A DNA stretch of 64,000 nt from Xanthobacteraceae bacterium (lineage in GTDB: Bacteria; Pseudomonadota; Alphaproteobacteria; Rhizobiales; Xanthobacteraceae), in the NCBI GenBank assembly GCA_022844205.1, contig JALHMF010000010.1, positions 1-64,000 on the forward strand, written 5' to 3'. Positions within the stretch are counted from its first letter, which is position 1, and every line of letters begins with the position of its first letter. Below are positions 51,605 to 59,024 of this stretch, piece after piece. The translations under genes and the position numbers were made by a program. The notes below the pieces were generated by a model. It ran no database searches, had not been told where the DNA came from, and saw only the letters and a program-made list of their open reading frames with translations.

Positions 51605-52828
51605 GTGGCTAGCTTGTTGCGTGCTTTCGTAATTTTCCTGTTCGCGCTGTTCGCGGGCACGGAGGCGCGCGCCGATGCGGACTTTGACCGTTTCATCCAG
51701 TCGCTCTGGCCGCGGGCGCAAGAACTCGGAATTTCCCGCCGCACATTCGACGCCAATACGCGCGGGTTGGAGCCGGATCTGTCGCTGCCCGATCTGGAAT
51801 TGCCCGGACGTAAGGTCGATCCGTCGAAAGGGCAAGCTGAGTTCATCCAGTCGCCGGAAGTCTATGTCTCGGAAAAGGCAATTTCGAATCTTGCCGCGCG
51901 CGGCAGGAAACTGCGCGACGAACATGCGGCCACCCTGAAAGCCATTGAGCAGAAGATCGGCGTGCCGGGGCCGGTGATCCTCGCTATTTGGGGTCGCGAG
52001 ACGGCATTCGGCGGGCATACACTCACGCTCGACGGAATCCGCACACTGGCGACGCAGGCTTATCTCGGCCGCCGCAAGGACCAATTCCGCGAGGAGCTTC
52101 TGTATGCGCTGAAAATGCTGGAAGACGGTCACGCGAAACGCGCCGACATGAAAAGCTCATGGGCGGGTGCCATGGGCCACACGCAATTCCTGCCGTCTGA
52201 TTTTTATCGTCACGGCGTCGATTTTGACGGCGACGGAAAAATCGACGTGTTCAATTCCATTCCCGATGCGCTGGCCTCCGCCGCGCGCCAGCTCGCCGAG
52301 AAGGGATGGAAACGCGGCGTGCGCTGGGCCCTGGAGGTGCATGTGCCGGACAATGTGGACTGCACCATCGCCGAGCCAAGATTCACGCTGCCACTGGGAG
52401 AATGGGAAAAGCGTGGATACAAGCTTGCTTACGGCAGGAAACATTCCGGTGGCGAGGCGGGCGAGAGCGCTTCCCTCTTGATGCCCGCGGGCCTTTATGG
52501 TCCGGCGTTCCTCACCACGAAAAACTATTTCGTGCTGAAGGATTATAATTTCTCCGACCTTTACGTGCTGTTCGTTGGCCACCTCGCCGACAGGATCGCG
52601 GGCGGCAAGCCGTTCGAGCGCGCGTGGGACAAGGTCACGCAATTGCAGAGCGGGCAGGTGGAAGAGATGCAGAAAATTCTCAGCACGCGCGGTATTTATG
52701 CCGACAAGCTCGACGGGAAGGCGGGGATGCTCACCCGTTCCGCGCTCGGCAAATATCAGAAGACGAACGGCCTGAAGCTCGACTGCTGGCCGACAGCGGC
52801 GGTGCTCAATCACATGCGCGGCCGTTAA
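51605..52828 (+). CDS. Lytic murein transglycosylase with peptidoglycan-binding domain
   Basis: 407 residues. Signal peptide ends near EARA; SLT_2/MltB domain with catalytic E132 in AIWGRETAFGG, GAMGHTQFLPSDFYRHGVDFDGDGK; C-terminal PG_binding_1 domain (ILSTRGIYADKLDGKAGMLTRSALGKYQ). Longer paralogue of the 2920-3717 enzyme. The frame opens at 51533, but GTG 51605 gives a proper signal peptide. Divergent from the lysozyme-like gene, so a cell-wall-remodelling pair may share this promoter region. Confidence 0.92.
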   Translation: MASLLRAFVIFLFALFAGTEARADADFDRFIQSLWPRAQELGISRRTFDANTRGLEPDLSLPDLELPGRKVDPSKGQAEFIQSPEVYVSEKAISNLAARGRKLRDEHAATLKAIEQKIGVPGPVILAIWGRETAFGGHTLTLDGIRTLATQAYLGRRKDQFREELLYALKMLEDGHAKRADMKSSWAGAMGHTQFLPSDFYRHGVDFDGDGKIDVFNSIPDALASAARQLAEKGWKRGVRWALEVHVPDNVDCTIAEPRFTLPLGEWEKRGYKLAYGRKHSGGEAGESASLLMPAGLYGPAFLTTKNYFVLKDYNFSDLYVLFVGHLADRIAGGKPFERAWDKVTQLQSGQVEEMQKILSTRGIYADKLDGKAGMLTRSALGKYQKTNGLKLDCWPTAAVLNHMRGR

Positions 52829-52843
52829 GGGAGCCACAAACTC

Positions 52844-52870
52844 AAACGGCCGCCCGAGGGCGGCCGTTTT
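52844..52870. terminator. Bidirectional terminator between convergent genes
   Basis: AAACGGCCGCCC (52844-52855) and GGGCGGCCGTTTT (52858-52870) form a very stable hairpin; T-runs on the plus strand and A-runs on the other side serve both genes. Confidence 0.88.
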
Positions 52871-52889
52871 ATCTCAAGCCAGTGAACGA

Positions 52890-53276
52890 TCAGCGGCGAT
52901 AGTAATAGTGGGTGTAGTTCGCGCCATAAGGCGGGCAGGTCCAGCGTGGCTTGCCATAGTACGGATTGCCCCACTGGTCGTAGCCGCGGATGCGCGCCGC
53001 CCAGAAACCGTTCGGGCAATCTGAGTCCGGACGACCCTGATAGCCCTGATAATAATAATAGCCTTCTTGCGGCGCCCAAGAATGATAGCGCGGCTCGACG
53101 TTGGCGCGGGCGGCGGCGCCGAACAGCGCGAGGCCGACGCCTACACCGACACCGACACCAAGTGCGTTAAAGAAACGGCGTTCAGCACGGCCCTGTGCGT
53201 CCGCGGACGTCGCCGCGGCGAAAGCCGTGACGATCAGCGCCGCGATCATCGTCAGGGCGATCAAGGTCTTCTTCAT
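52890..53276 (-). CDS. Secreted Tyr/Gly-rich protein
   Basis: 128 residues: signal peptide MKKTLIALTMIAALIVTAFAAATSADA, a glycine-valine repeat (GVGVGVGVGLALFGAAA) that may span or insert into membrane, then a Tyr-rich C-terminus (GYYYYQGYQGRPD, HYYYRR) with two cysteines. AGGAG before ATG 53276 fixes the start. Common type of small envelope protein in Rhizobiales, function unknown. Confidence 0.75.
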   Translation of the reverse strand: MKKTLIALTMIAALIVTAFAAATSADAQGRAERRFFNALGVGVGVGVGLALFGAAARANVEPRYHSWAPQEGYYYYQGYQGRPDSDCPNGFWAARIRGYDQWGNPYYGKPRWTCPPYGANYTHYYYRR

Positions 53277-53717
53277 GAGGTTTCTCCTGGGACGCATCGG
53301 CCTTGGGCCGGATGCTCGAATCAAACTGGGACAGAGTGCGCGCAAGTGGAAGCCCGGATCAACTGATGGCGGATTTTGGCTGAAATTTGTTTTTGCCCTA
53401 TACCGCACTGCGCCATAGTCTGAACGGGCGTTCAGGAAGCGGCGGAATGCAATAGGTTTTGTCGCATTCGTGCCAACGGCAACCAGACATGGAGCCCGGC
53501 TTGACCCAAGCGAGACGGATGGCTGCCGCGTGCAGTCGATGCTGCCCGCGGACCCGCCCGATCAGCCACAACAGCCGTGTGCTCCGTGCGGAAGGCAGGA
53601 TCGTCCCTTCCGGATCAAGAAGCGCCACAGCGGAAGGAAGGCTCGCCGATGCCGCCGGAAAAATCCACGCGAGCACAACCTGCATTGTGATGGCAGCACT
53701 GTACTGAAGGTGATTGC
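53277..53717. other. Intergenic region with only doubtful frames
   Basis: It holds the promoter side of the 52890-53276 gene and two overlapping open frames of 80 to 95 codons on opposite strands (about 53398-53685 minus, 53459-53707 plus). Neither has a ribosome site, recognisable motif or neighbour support, so neither is called a gene. Confidence 0.4.
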
Positions 53718-54545
53718 TTAGCGGGCAGGCGCGGGTTGTGCCGCAGCCGACTGGGTCGCCGGCGTGGACGGAGCATCGGCCATGTTCGGGGCCGGCGCCG
53801 TCATCGAAAGCGCAAGCGCGCTTGCGATGTTCTCGGCGATGCAGCCGTAGCTCCAGTCGTTCATATGGAAGAGATCGGAAGACAGGAATTCGGAGAAGGA
53901 GATGTCGCGCGTCTCGTGCCAGTATTCCATGATGGCAAAACGCTTGAATACGGGCACGCCCGCTTCGGCCGCGACTTTCGCCAGCAGACGCACCATCGGC
54001 TTGGCGTCGGCATCGATAAGAACTTTCGGCGCATATTGCGGATCGATGATCACGGCATCGGCGCCGGTCGCGCGGATGCGCTGCAGTCCGTCGCGGATCA
54101 GCGGCGCTTCGGCATCGACGCCGTTCGCGCGCAGGAGGGCATTGGTACCGACCTGCCAGAGCACGAGGTCGGGGCGTTCCTGTTTCAACTCGTCGTCGAG
54201 GCGGTGGAGCATTTCCAGCGCGTCTTCGCCGCTAACGCCACGGTTGAGGACGTTGATCGTCGCCTTGGGGAACAACGTGCGCAGCTTCAGTTCCAGGCGG
54301 TGCGGATAACTCATGTCTTCCGAAGTCGCGCCGACACCGGCGGTGGAGGACGAACCGAGGGCGAGAATGGTGACGCGTTCGTTGCGCGCAGCGCGGGCGG
54401 CGAGCCGGTAGAGCGGCTCATTCAATCGGACGAGTTCGGCGGGGGCGGCGCAGTCGTGATGGTGGCCTCTGGAATCGCTCGCGAGCGCCGGGGTTACGAG
54501 TACCCCAGCCGCCAGAACACAAGCGGCGAACTTCCGGAAAGCCAT
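53718..54545 (-). CDS. SGNH/GDSL hydrolase, exported
   Basis: 275 residues with a signal peptide (to LASD). SGNH blocks: LGSSSTAG (block I serine), GVSGEDALEML, VGTNALL (block III) and DLFHMND near the C-terminus (block V His). Likely an O-acetyl or acyl esterase acting on periplasmic glycans. Its ATG shares a base with the stop of the upstream SGNH-like gene, so the two are translationally coupled, and both follow an OpgC gene: a three-gene operon for modifying an envelope glucan. Confidence 0.86.
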   Translation of the reverse strand: MAFRKFAACVLAAGVLVTPALASDSRGHHHDCAAPAELVRLNEPLYRLAARAARNERVTILALGSSSTAGVGATSEDMSYPHRLELKLRTLFPKATINVLNRGVSGEDALEMLHRLDDELKQERPDLVLWQVGTNALLRANGVDAEAPLIRDGLQRIRATGADAVIIDPQYAPKVLIDADAKPMVRLLAKVAAEAGVPVFKRFAIMEYWHETRDISFSEFLSSDLFHMNDWSYGCIAENIASALALSMTAPAPNMADAPSTPATQSAAAQPAPAR

Positions 54546-55312
54546 TATTTGGAGGTGCCTTTGTAGTTGGTCAGAGAAGCCCCACGGACAACGAAGTCGG
54601 CCAGCAGCCGCCCGAGACATAAGTGAATACTTTCGAATAATCCATCGTTTTTGGTTGAACTCAAATCAAAGGCTCCCGTCTCGTTCCAGTGGCGCATGAT
54701 CTCGAAGCGATCGAACATCGATATATCAAGGGTTTCCGCCACCCATCGCATGTTCTGGGTATAGTTAGCGGTGTCCATGATGGCAGCCATGCGCGGGCTG
54801 TACTGCATGTTGAGAAGCACCACATCTGAACCGGCTTGGAGGATCAAGGCCGATCCTTTTTGCAGTGCAAGACCAAGATCCTCAGGCGGCAACCCACGCA
54901 GCGATTCCACGGTACCAGCCTGCCAGATTACAAGTGCCGGCTTTAGCTCGGCCAGCATGTCCGGCAGCAGCGGCAGGAATTCGCTCGCCGACCGGCGCGG
55001 CGCGGCGCGCACGGTCAGGCGGATTTCCACGCCGGGCAACAGTTCGTGCAGGGCCTGCTCGGAATAGGACGGATAGCTTTTCAGTCCCTTCACGGCTCCG
55101 GTCTGCGAGGGCGTGCCGGACAGCAGCAGGATGTCCAGCCGCTGCGAACGTTTCACCGCTAACGAAGCATGCGGTAGCGACGATTGCGGTATGGTCAGCG
55201 CATCCGGCACGCTACACCGCCGGTCAGTGACCGCCTCCGCTTTCGCGGTGACGGCAAACAGCGCGGCCAGCAAGGCCAGCATTGCGATTGAATATCGTCC
55301 CACGTTCAGCAT
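54545..55312 (-). CDS. SGNH-like protein with degenerate active site
   Basis: 255 residues, signal peptide to AKAEA. The overall layout follows the downstream SGNH hydrolase, but block I reads LSGTPSQTG and block III QAGTVESL, where the Asn of GTN is replaced. Block V keeps a His in ESIHLCLG. Possibly inactive or a binding partner. Middle gene of the opgC-SGNH-SGNH operon, three bases after opgC. Confidence 0.7.
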   Translation of the reverse strand: MLNVGRYSIAMLALLAALFAVTAKAEAVTDRRCSVPDALTIPQSSLPHASLAVKRSQRLDILLLSGTPSQTGAVKGLKSYPSYSEQALHELLPGVEIRLTVRAAPRRSASEFLPLLPDMLAELKPALVIWQAGTVESLRGLPPEDLGLALQKGSALILQAGSDVVLLNMQYSPRMAAIMDTANYTQNMRWVAETLDISMFDRFEIMRHWNETGAFDLSSTKNDGLFESIHLCLGRLLADFVVRGASLTNYKGTSK

Positions 55313-55315
55313 CCC

Positions 55316-56449
55316 CTAGGCCGCCGCTTTTTGGGTGCGCCGGTCCAGCCCCTGATACCAGCTCATTAAAGCGGCGAGTCCGACCATCAGCAATACGCCG
55401 AATAGGCTCACGGTCACCTGCATCCAGACCCTGGCGGAGACCTCCGTCAGCAGGAAATGGGCGGTGAACGAAAGGAATACGCCGAGGCAGAACACCTCCA
55501 GCGAATGCTTGCCGCAGAGGATGACGGGTTGCGCCCATGCCGATTGCAGAAAGGTTGCATCGCGCGGAATGAAACGCACCACCAAAATGGCCAGCGCCAG
55601 AAAGTGGGCGAGCCGCAAAGGGGACAGCCCGGTCTTATTGAGCGGGAAAATATAGAGCCAGCCCGGCAGGCTGGCGGCGAGTTTCGGAAACAGCCAGATC
55701 GTCGATAGCCACGCGGCGAAGACGAGATAGGCGATGCAGGCCGCGATCACGATATTCGACCTGATAATCTTCGTGATCCACTCCGCGCGTCCGACCGCGC
55801 ACCATGCGCCGATCATGAACAGCAACTGCCACGCCACGGGATTGAAATACCAGTTTCGCTCGGTCGGATAGAGCTTCAGATTCCAGCCGGTCCATTTGGC
55901 GACCAGATAGACCGTAATGGAAGCGAGGATCGCCGCCGTCGGCGCCCGCAACATGAACCAGAGCATCAGCGGGAAAAACAGCATCAGCACGATGTAGAGC
56001 GGCAGCACGTCTAGGTTCGCGAGCAGGAAGCGCAGCCGCAATACTTCCAGCAAAATTACGTCCGGCCGCTCAAAGAACTGGACGATGTTCATTTCCTCGA
56101 CGAACAGCGGGTTCTCGAAGCGTCCCGCGACATAGCCGATCTGCGCGATGTAGATCACCGACAGAAACACGAACGCGACATAGAGCTGCCAGGTGCGCTT
56201 GAAAATGCGCGCCGCGCCGACCACGAAGCCGCGCTCGTGGATGATGCGGCCGTAGACGAAGGCGGCGGTGAAGCCCGAAATGAAAACGAAGATTTCGGCG
56301 GCATCGCTGAAGCCGAAATTCGCGATGGTGATCCAGCTGATGCTGTTCGACGGCACATGGTCGAGGAAGATAAACCACAGCGACAGCCCGCGAAAAAAAT
56401 CGAGCCGCAGGTCGCGGACGGTTGCGGGCGGCGGTGCCGGTTTGGACAT
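55316..56449 (-). CDS. opgC: OpgC-family membrane acyltransferase
   Basis: 377 residues from ATG 56449 (a TTG ten codons earlier is possible). Starts MSKPAPPPATVRDLRLDFFRG, the OpgC hallmark, with about ten membrane spans. OpgC proteins add succinyl groups to osmoregulated periplasmic glucans. It is first in an operon with two SGNH proteins, a combination that may add and remove acyl groups on the same glucan. No opgG/opgH or cyclic glucan synthase is in the window. Confidence 0.88.
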   Translation of the reverse strand: MSKPAPPPATVRDLRLDFFRGLSLWFIFLDHVPSNSISWITIANFGFSDAAEIFVFISGFTAAFVYGRIIHERGFVVGAARIFKRTWQLYVAFVFLSVIYIAQIGYVAGRFENPLFVEEMNIVQFFERPDVILLEVLRLRFLLANLDVLPLYIVLMLFFPLMLWFMLRAPTAAILASITVYLVAKWTGWNLKLYPTERNWYFNPVAWQLLFMIGAWCAVGRAEWITKIIRSNIVIAACIAYLVFAAWLSTIWLFPKLAASLPGWLYIFPLNKTGLSPLRLAHFLALAILVVRFIPRDATFLQSAWAQPVILCGKHSLEVFCLGVFLSFTAHFLLTEVSARVWMQVTVSLFGVLLMVGLAALMSWYQGLDRRTQKAAA

Positions 56450-56524
56450 CGAGTGCTGTGTTTCTTTCGATTCTGCCAAATTCTAGGCCATGCACACCGG
56501 CTTGAGAACGGCGCGGCGCGCGCC

Positions 56525-57004
56525 TTATGTCCGTTGTAACGGGCTGCCGTCCACCGTCTCGTAGTGAGGCTTGAGATCGAGAAGCGGCGTGCCGTCCAGG
56601 CAGTCGATGCCGATCACGCTGAGCCGGTTGCCCTCAATGCCGACCAATTCCACCACCGAGAGTGCGATCGGGTTCGGCCGAACCGGCGATCTCAGCGCGA
56701 AGGTGCCGCGCGTCTCACCGAGATGCCGCGGTACTTGCCGGACGAGATCGCGGCGTGCCTGGTCCATGAAATAGACCACGACCATGCGCGGGAATTTCTC
56801 GACCCCCTCAAGGGCGGCCGCATAACGCGGATCGACTTCGATGGTACAAATTTCACGGGTGAGCCGGCCGTTCTTCGGGCATTCGGCGCGGGTCTTCCAT
56901 GGCGTGCGGATGCGCCCGATGAAATAGAGGCCGGCATCGAAATCCGCGGGCAATTCGACGGGTATCTCGCCGGGGCGCATGTCCGAATTTTCCGTCTCGC
57001 TCAT
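56525..57004 (-). CDS. trmO: tRNA (N6-threonylcarbamoyladenosine37-N6)-methyltransferase TrmO
   Basis: 159 residues of the TsaA/TrmO family: IGRIRTPWKTRAECPKNG, GTFALRSPVRPNPIALSVVELVGI and DCLDGTPLLDLKPH, the beta-barrel that binds SAM and methylates t6A37 in tRNA-Thr. Slightly longer N-terminus than the E. coli core. Single gene on the minus strand with an AT-rich stretch upstream. Confidence 0.92.
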   Translation of the reverse strand: MSETENSDMRPGEIPVELPADFDAGLYFIGRIRTPWKTRAECPKNGRLTREICTIEVDPRYAAALEGVEKFPRMVVVYFMDQARRDLVRQVPRHLGETRGTFALRSPVRPNPIALSVVELVGIEGNRLSVIGIDCLDGTPLLDLKPHYETVDGSPLQRT

Positions 57005-57239
57005 GGCCGCTGACTATAGGCACAGCGGACTTCGAGCGATCCCCACCTGCCGTTCAGAGTAGGCCGCGTCCCAGGGTGGGGCGGCTTCTGGAGGATTGCG
57101 CATCCACCGGGAGGGACGCGAGAAAAACCTTGAATACAATCATAGAGTTTATTTATTTTTAACATATATCTTTGATTGTATACCCTCTTGCTGTCCCTTC
57201 TGTCTGTTGGCGAGGGCCTTTTACCGAGGGCCAATCCCA
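57005..57239. other. Intergenic region with AT-rich inverted repeat
   Basis: Positions 57130-57185 are strikingly AT-rich for this genome and carry ATACAATCA (57134-57142) and TGATTGTAT (57173-57181) as inverted arms 30 bases apart. It is upstream of trmO on the minus strand, so a promoter with a regulator site is possible. No gene is supported here. Confidence 0.5.
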
Positions 57240-57274
57240 AACGAAAAGCGCCGGGGAAATTTTCCCCGGCGCTT
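57240..57274 (-). terminator. Terminator of the 27-residue gene
   Basis: AAGCGCCGGGGAAA (57246-57259) and TTTCCCCGGCGCTT (57261-57274), a near-perfect hairpin followed on the minus strand by TTTTCGTTT. Confidence 0.88.
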
Positions 57275-57332
57275 GATCGTTTCGTCCTTCGGCCCGGATC
57301 GGATGAACCGGCGCCGGAGCAAGGCAAGAAGC

Positions 57333-57416
57333 TCAGAACATGCCGAGCAGGATGGCCCCCACAAATGCGAAGGCCACGCAGATCGCGAGCACATTGATCC
57401 GTTGGGCTAGTTCCAA
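57333..57416 (-). CDS. 27-residue single-span membrane protein
   Basis: TTG-initiated frame reading MELAQRINVLAICVAFAF followed by VGAILLGMF and TGA. One membrane span after a short charged N-terminus. GGGAGACAG sits just upstream of the TTG, and a strong terminator lies 60 bases after the stop, so this is a complete small transcription unit. From memory, similar micropeptides occur in related Bradyrhizobiaceae, but function is unknown. Confidence 0.65.
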   Translation of the reverse strand: MELAQRINVLAICVAFAFVGAILLGMF

Positions 57417-57745
57417 AGGTCTGTCTCCCTGGCCATTTGACCTGTATCGAACCTAAGCCCGGAAGCCCCGTCCGCAAGCAGCAATTTTTGTGCAGTGCGG
57501 CACGAATTTATTGCTTTGAGGCGGCAATGACCAGATTTTGGGCCTGCGACAGCCGGGGACGCTGGATGGGCGAACGCAAGGAAATTCTCCGGTATTCAGA
57601 AACCGCAAAATTTTGTGGACCGATTGGGCCGAATTCACGGCAACGGTAGTTTGGTAAGCCCCATGGCCGGATACGGGCCGCGTTGAGCATCCATTAACGA
57701 GCTTCCTTGAGCCGGTCTTAAGCCCATTCCTCGCATTTTCCGCAA
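57417..57745. other. Intergenic region, nothing convincing
   Basis: The stretch between the micropeptide and the extensin-family gene should hold both divergent promoters. It contains an A/T-containing stretch around 57590-57660 but no clear hexamers, hairpins or coding frames beyond short chance ones. Confidence 0.4.
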
Positions 57746-58918
57746 ATGGCGCGGGGATCAGCCTGGTATTTCGTCGCCCCGTTGGTGGCGCTTTCGGTCG
57801 CTGGATGCCGCTTCTCGGATTTCGAGGAGCGCGATCCCTGGCGCGCGCAGGCCGAGGAAGAATGCCTCGCCAGGCAGGCGTTCCAGCCATCGGCTTTCGT
57901 GGAAGAAGGCTCGGAGCTGAACGGCCCCGGCCGCTGCGGCATGATCAAGCCGCTGAAGGTGGTAGCGCTCAGCCAGGGCTTCGTCACCGTGCATCCGACG
58001 GCGCAGCTTGGCTGTCCGATCGTCGCCAGCGTCGAATACTGGTTCGAGAAAGTGGTGCAGCCACAGGCCGAAGCCTGGTTCGGCGAGCCGGTGGTCGAAA
58101 TCCGGCAAATCTCCGCCTACTCCTGCCGCACCATGAACGGCCAGCGCGGCGCGTCAATTTCCGAACATTCCTTCGGCAATGCGCTGGATATCTCGACGTT
58201 CAAGCTGCAAAGCGGGCGCGAAGTGAAGGTCAAGGACGGCTGGAAGGGGCGGCCGGACGAAAGCGGCTTCCTCCGCAACATCCATGCGCAAGCGTGCGAT
58301 TATTTTTCCACCGTGCTCGGACCGGGCGCCGATGCGTTTCACTACGATCACCTGCATGTCGATCTTTCGCGGCGAGCTTCGGGAAGAAACGTATGCAATC
58401 CGGCGCCGCAAAATATTCCGCAGCCGCCACGCATGTCCCGCGGCGTGCCGATGGCGCGCGCGCCGGTAATGCAGGCACCGCAGCCAATGCCGGGTGCTTC
58501 ACCGGCGGAGCGGCTGGCAGGCCGCGGCGATTCACCCTTTGCGCTGCGCGCAGCGCCGCCGCGCGGGCCGAATGTGATCGCGCGCGACGGCAGCGTGCGT
58601 GATGTGGGTGCGCCGATGGTGCTCGGCCAGCAACCGCCGCCGCACAGTTCATTCAATGCGCCAATGGCAGTGGACCAGCGCGCACTCCGGACATTCGGCG
58701 CGCCGGCCGGAATGCAGCGGCCCATGCCGCCGGCGGGGGTCGGACCGAACGCGCGCAAGAGCGATCCGATGGTGACGGGTTCGCTAAAAGCGGCTTCCGT
58801 TGCGAAACCGGGCAAGCCCGCCGCGAGTCGTTTAAGTCCGAAACCGATCGGGGAAGATCACGAAGGTCCGGCGGAAACGCTGACGGTGTTCAATCTGCCG
58901 AAGGGAAAGAAAGAATAA
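57746..58918 (+). CDS. Extensin-family lipoprotein
   Basis: 390 residues. Lipobox LSVAGC with C21 as lipid-bearing residue; extensin-like C-terminal domain (about 40-225) with SCRTMNGQRGASISEHSFGNALDIS and HYDHLHVDL, whose His/Asp pattern matches zinc D-Ala-D-Ala carboxypeptidase-like peptidases. The last 165 residues are a Pro/Met/Ala-rich low-complexity tail. Likely a cell-wall-associated, outer-membrane or periplasmic peptidase-fold protein. Monocistronic. Confidence 0.85.
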   Translation: MARGSAWYFVAPLVALSVAGCRFSDFEERDPWRAQAEEECLARQAFQPSAFVEEGSELNGPGRCGMIKPLKVVALSQGFVTVHPTAQLGCPIVASVEYWFEKVVQPQAEAWFGEPVVEIRQISAYSCRTMNGQRGASISEHSFGNALDISTFKLQSGREVKVKDGWKGRPDESGFLRNIHAQACDYFSTVLGPGADAFHYDHLHVDLSRRASGRNVCNPAPQNIPQPPRMSRGVPMARAPVMQAPQPMPGASPAERLAGRGDSPFALRAAPPRGPNVIARDGSVRDVGAPMVLGQQPPPHSSFNAPMAVDQRALRTFGAPAGMQRPMPPAGVGPNARKSDPMVTGSLKAASVAKPGKPAASRLSPKPIGEDHEGPAETLTVFNLPKGKKE

Positions 58919-59024
58919 TCGTCATCCCGGGCGCAGCGCAGCACGTTGTGATACCTGCAGACCCGGGATCGCAATCAATTAGACGATCCCGGCTCTCGCG
59001 ATGCTCGGCCGGGATGACGGCTAC
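58919..59024. repeat. Family B-type palindromic repeat
   Basis: TCGTCATCCCGGGCGCAGCG...GCAGACCCGGGATCGCAATC and AGACGATCCCGGCTCTCGCG...CTCGGCCGGGATGACGG form an inverted pair between two convergent genes. Confidence 0.8.

Noticed and set aside
53398-53707. Overlapping open frames of 82 and 95 codons on opposite strands
   Set aside because: No ribosome sites, no recognisable motifs and Arg/Pro-rich content expected by chance.
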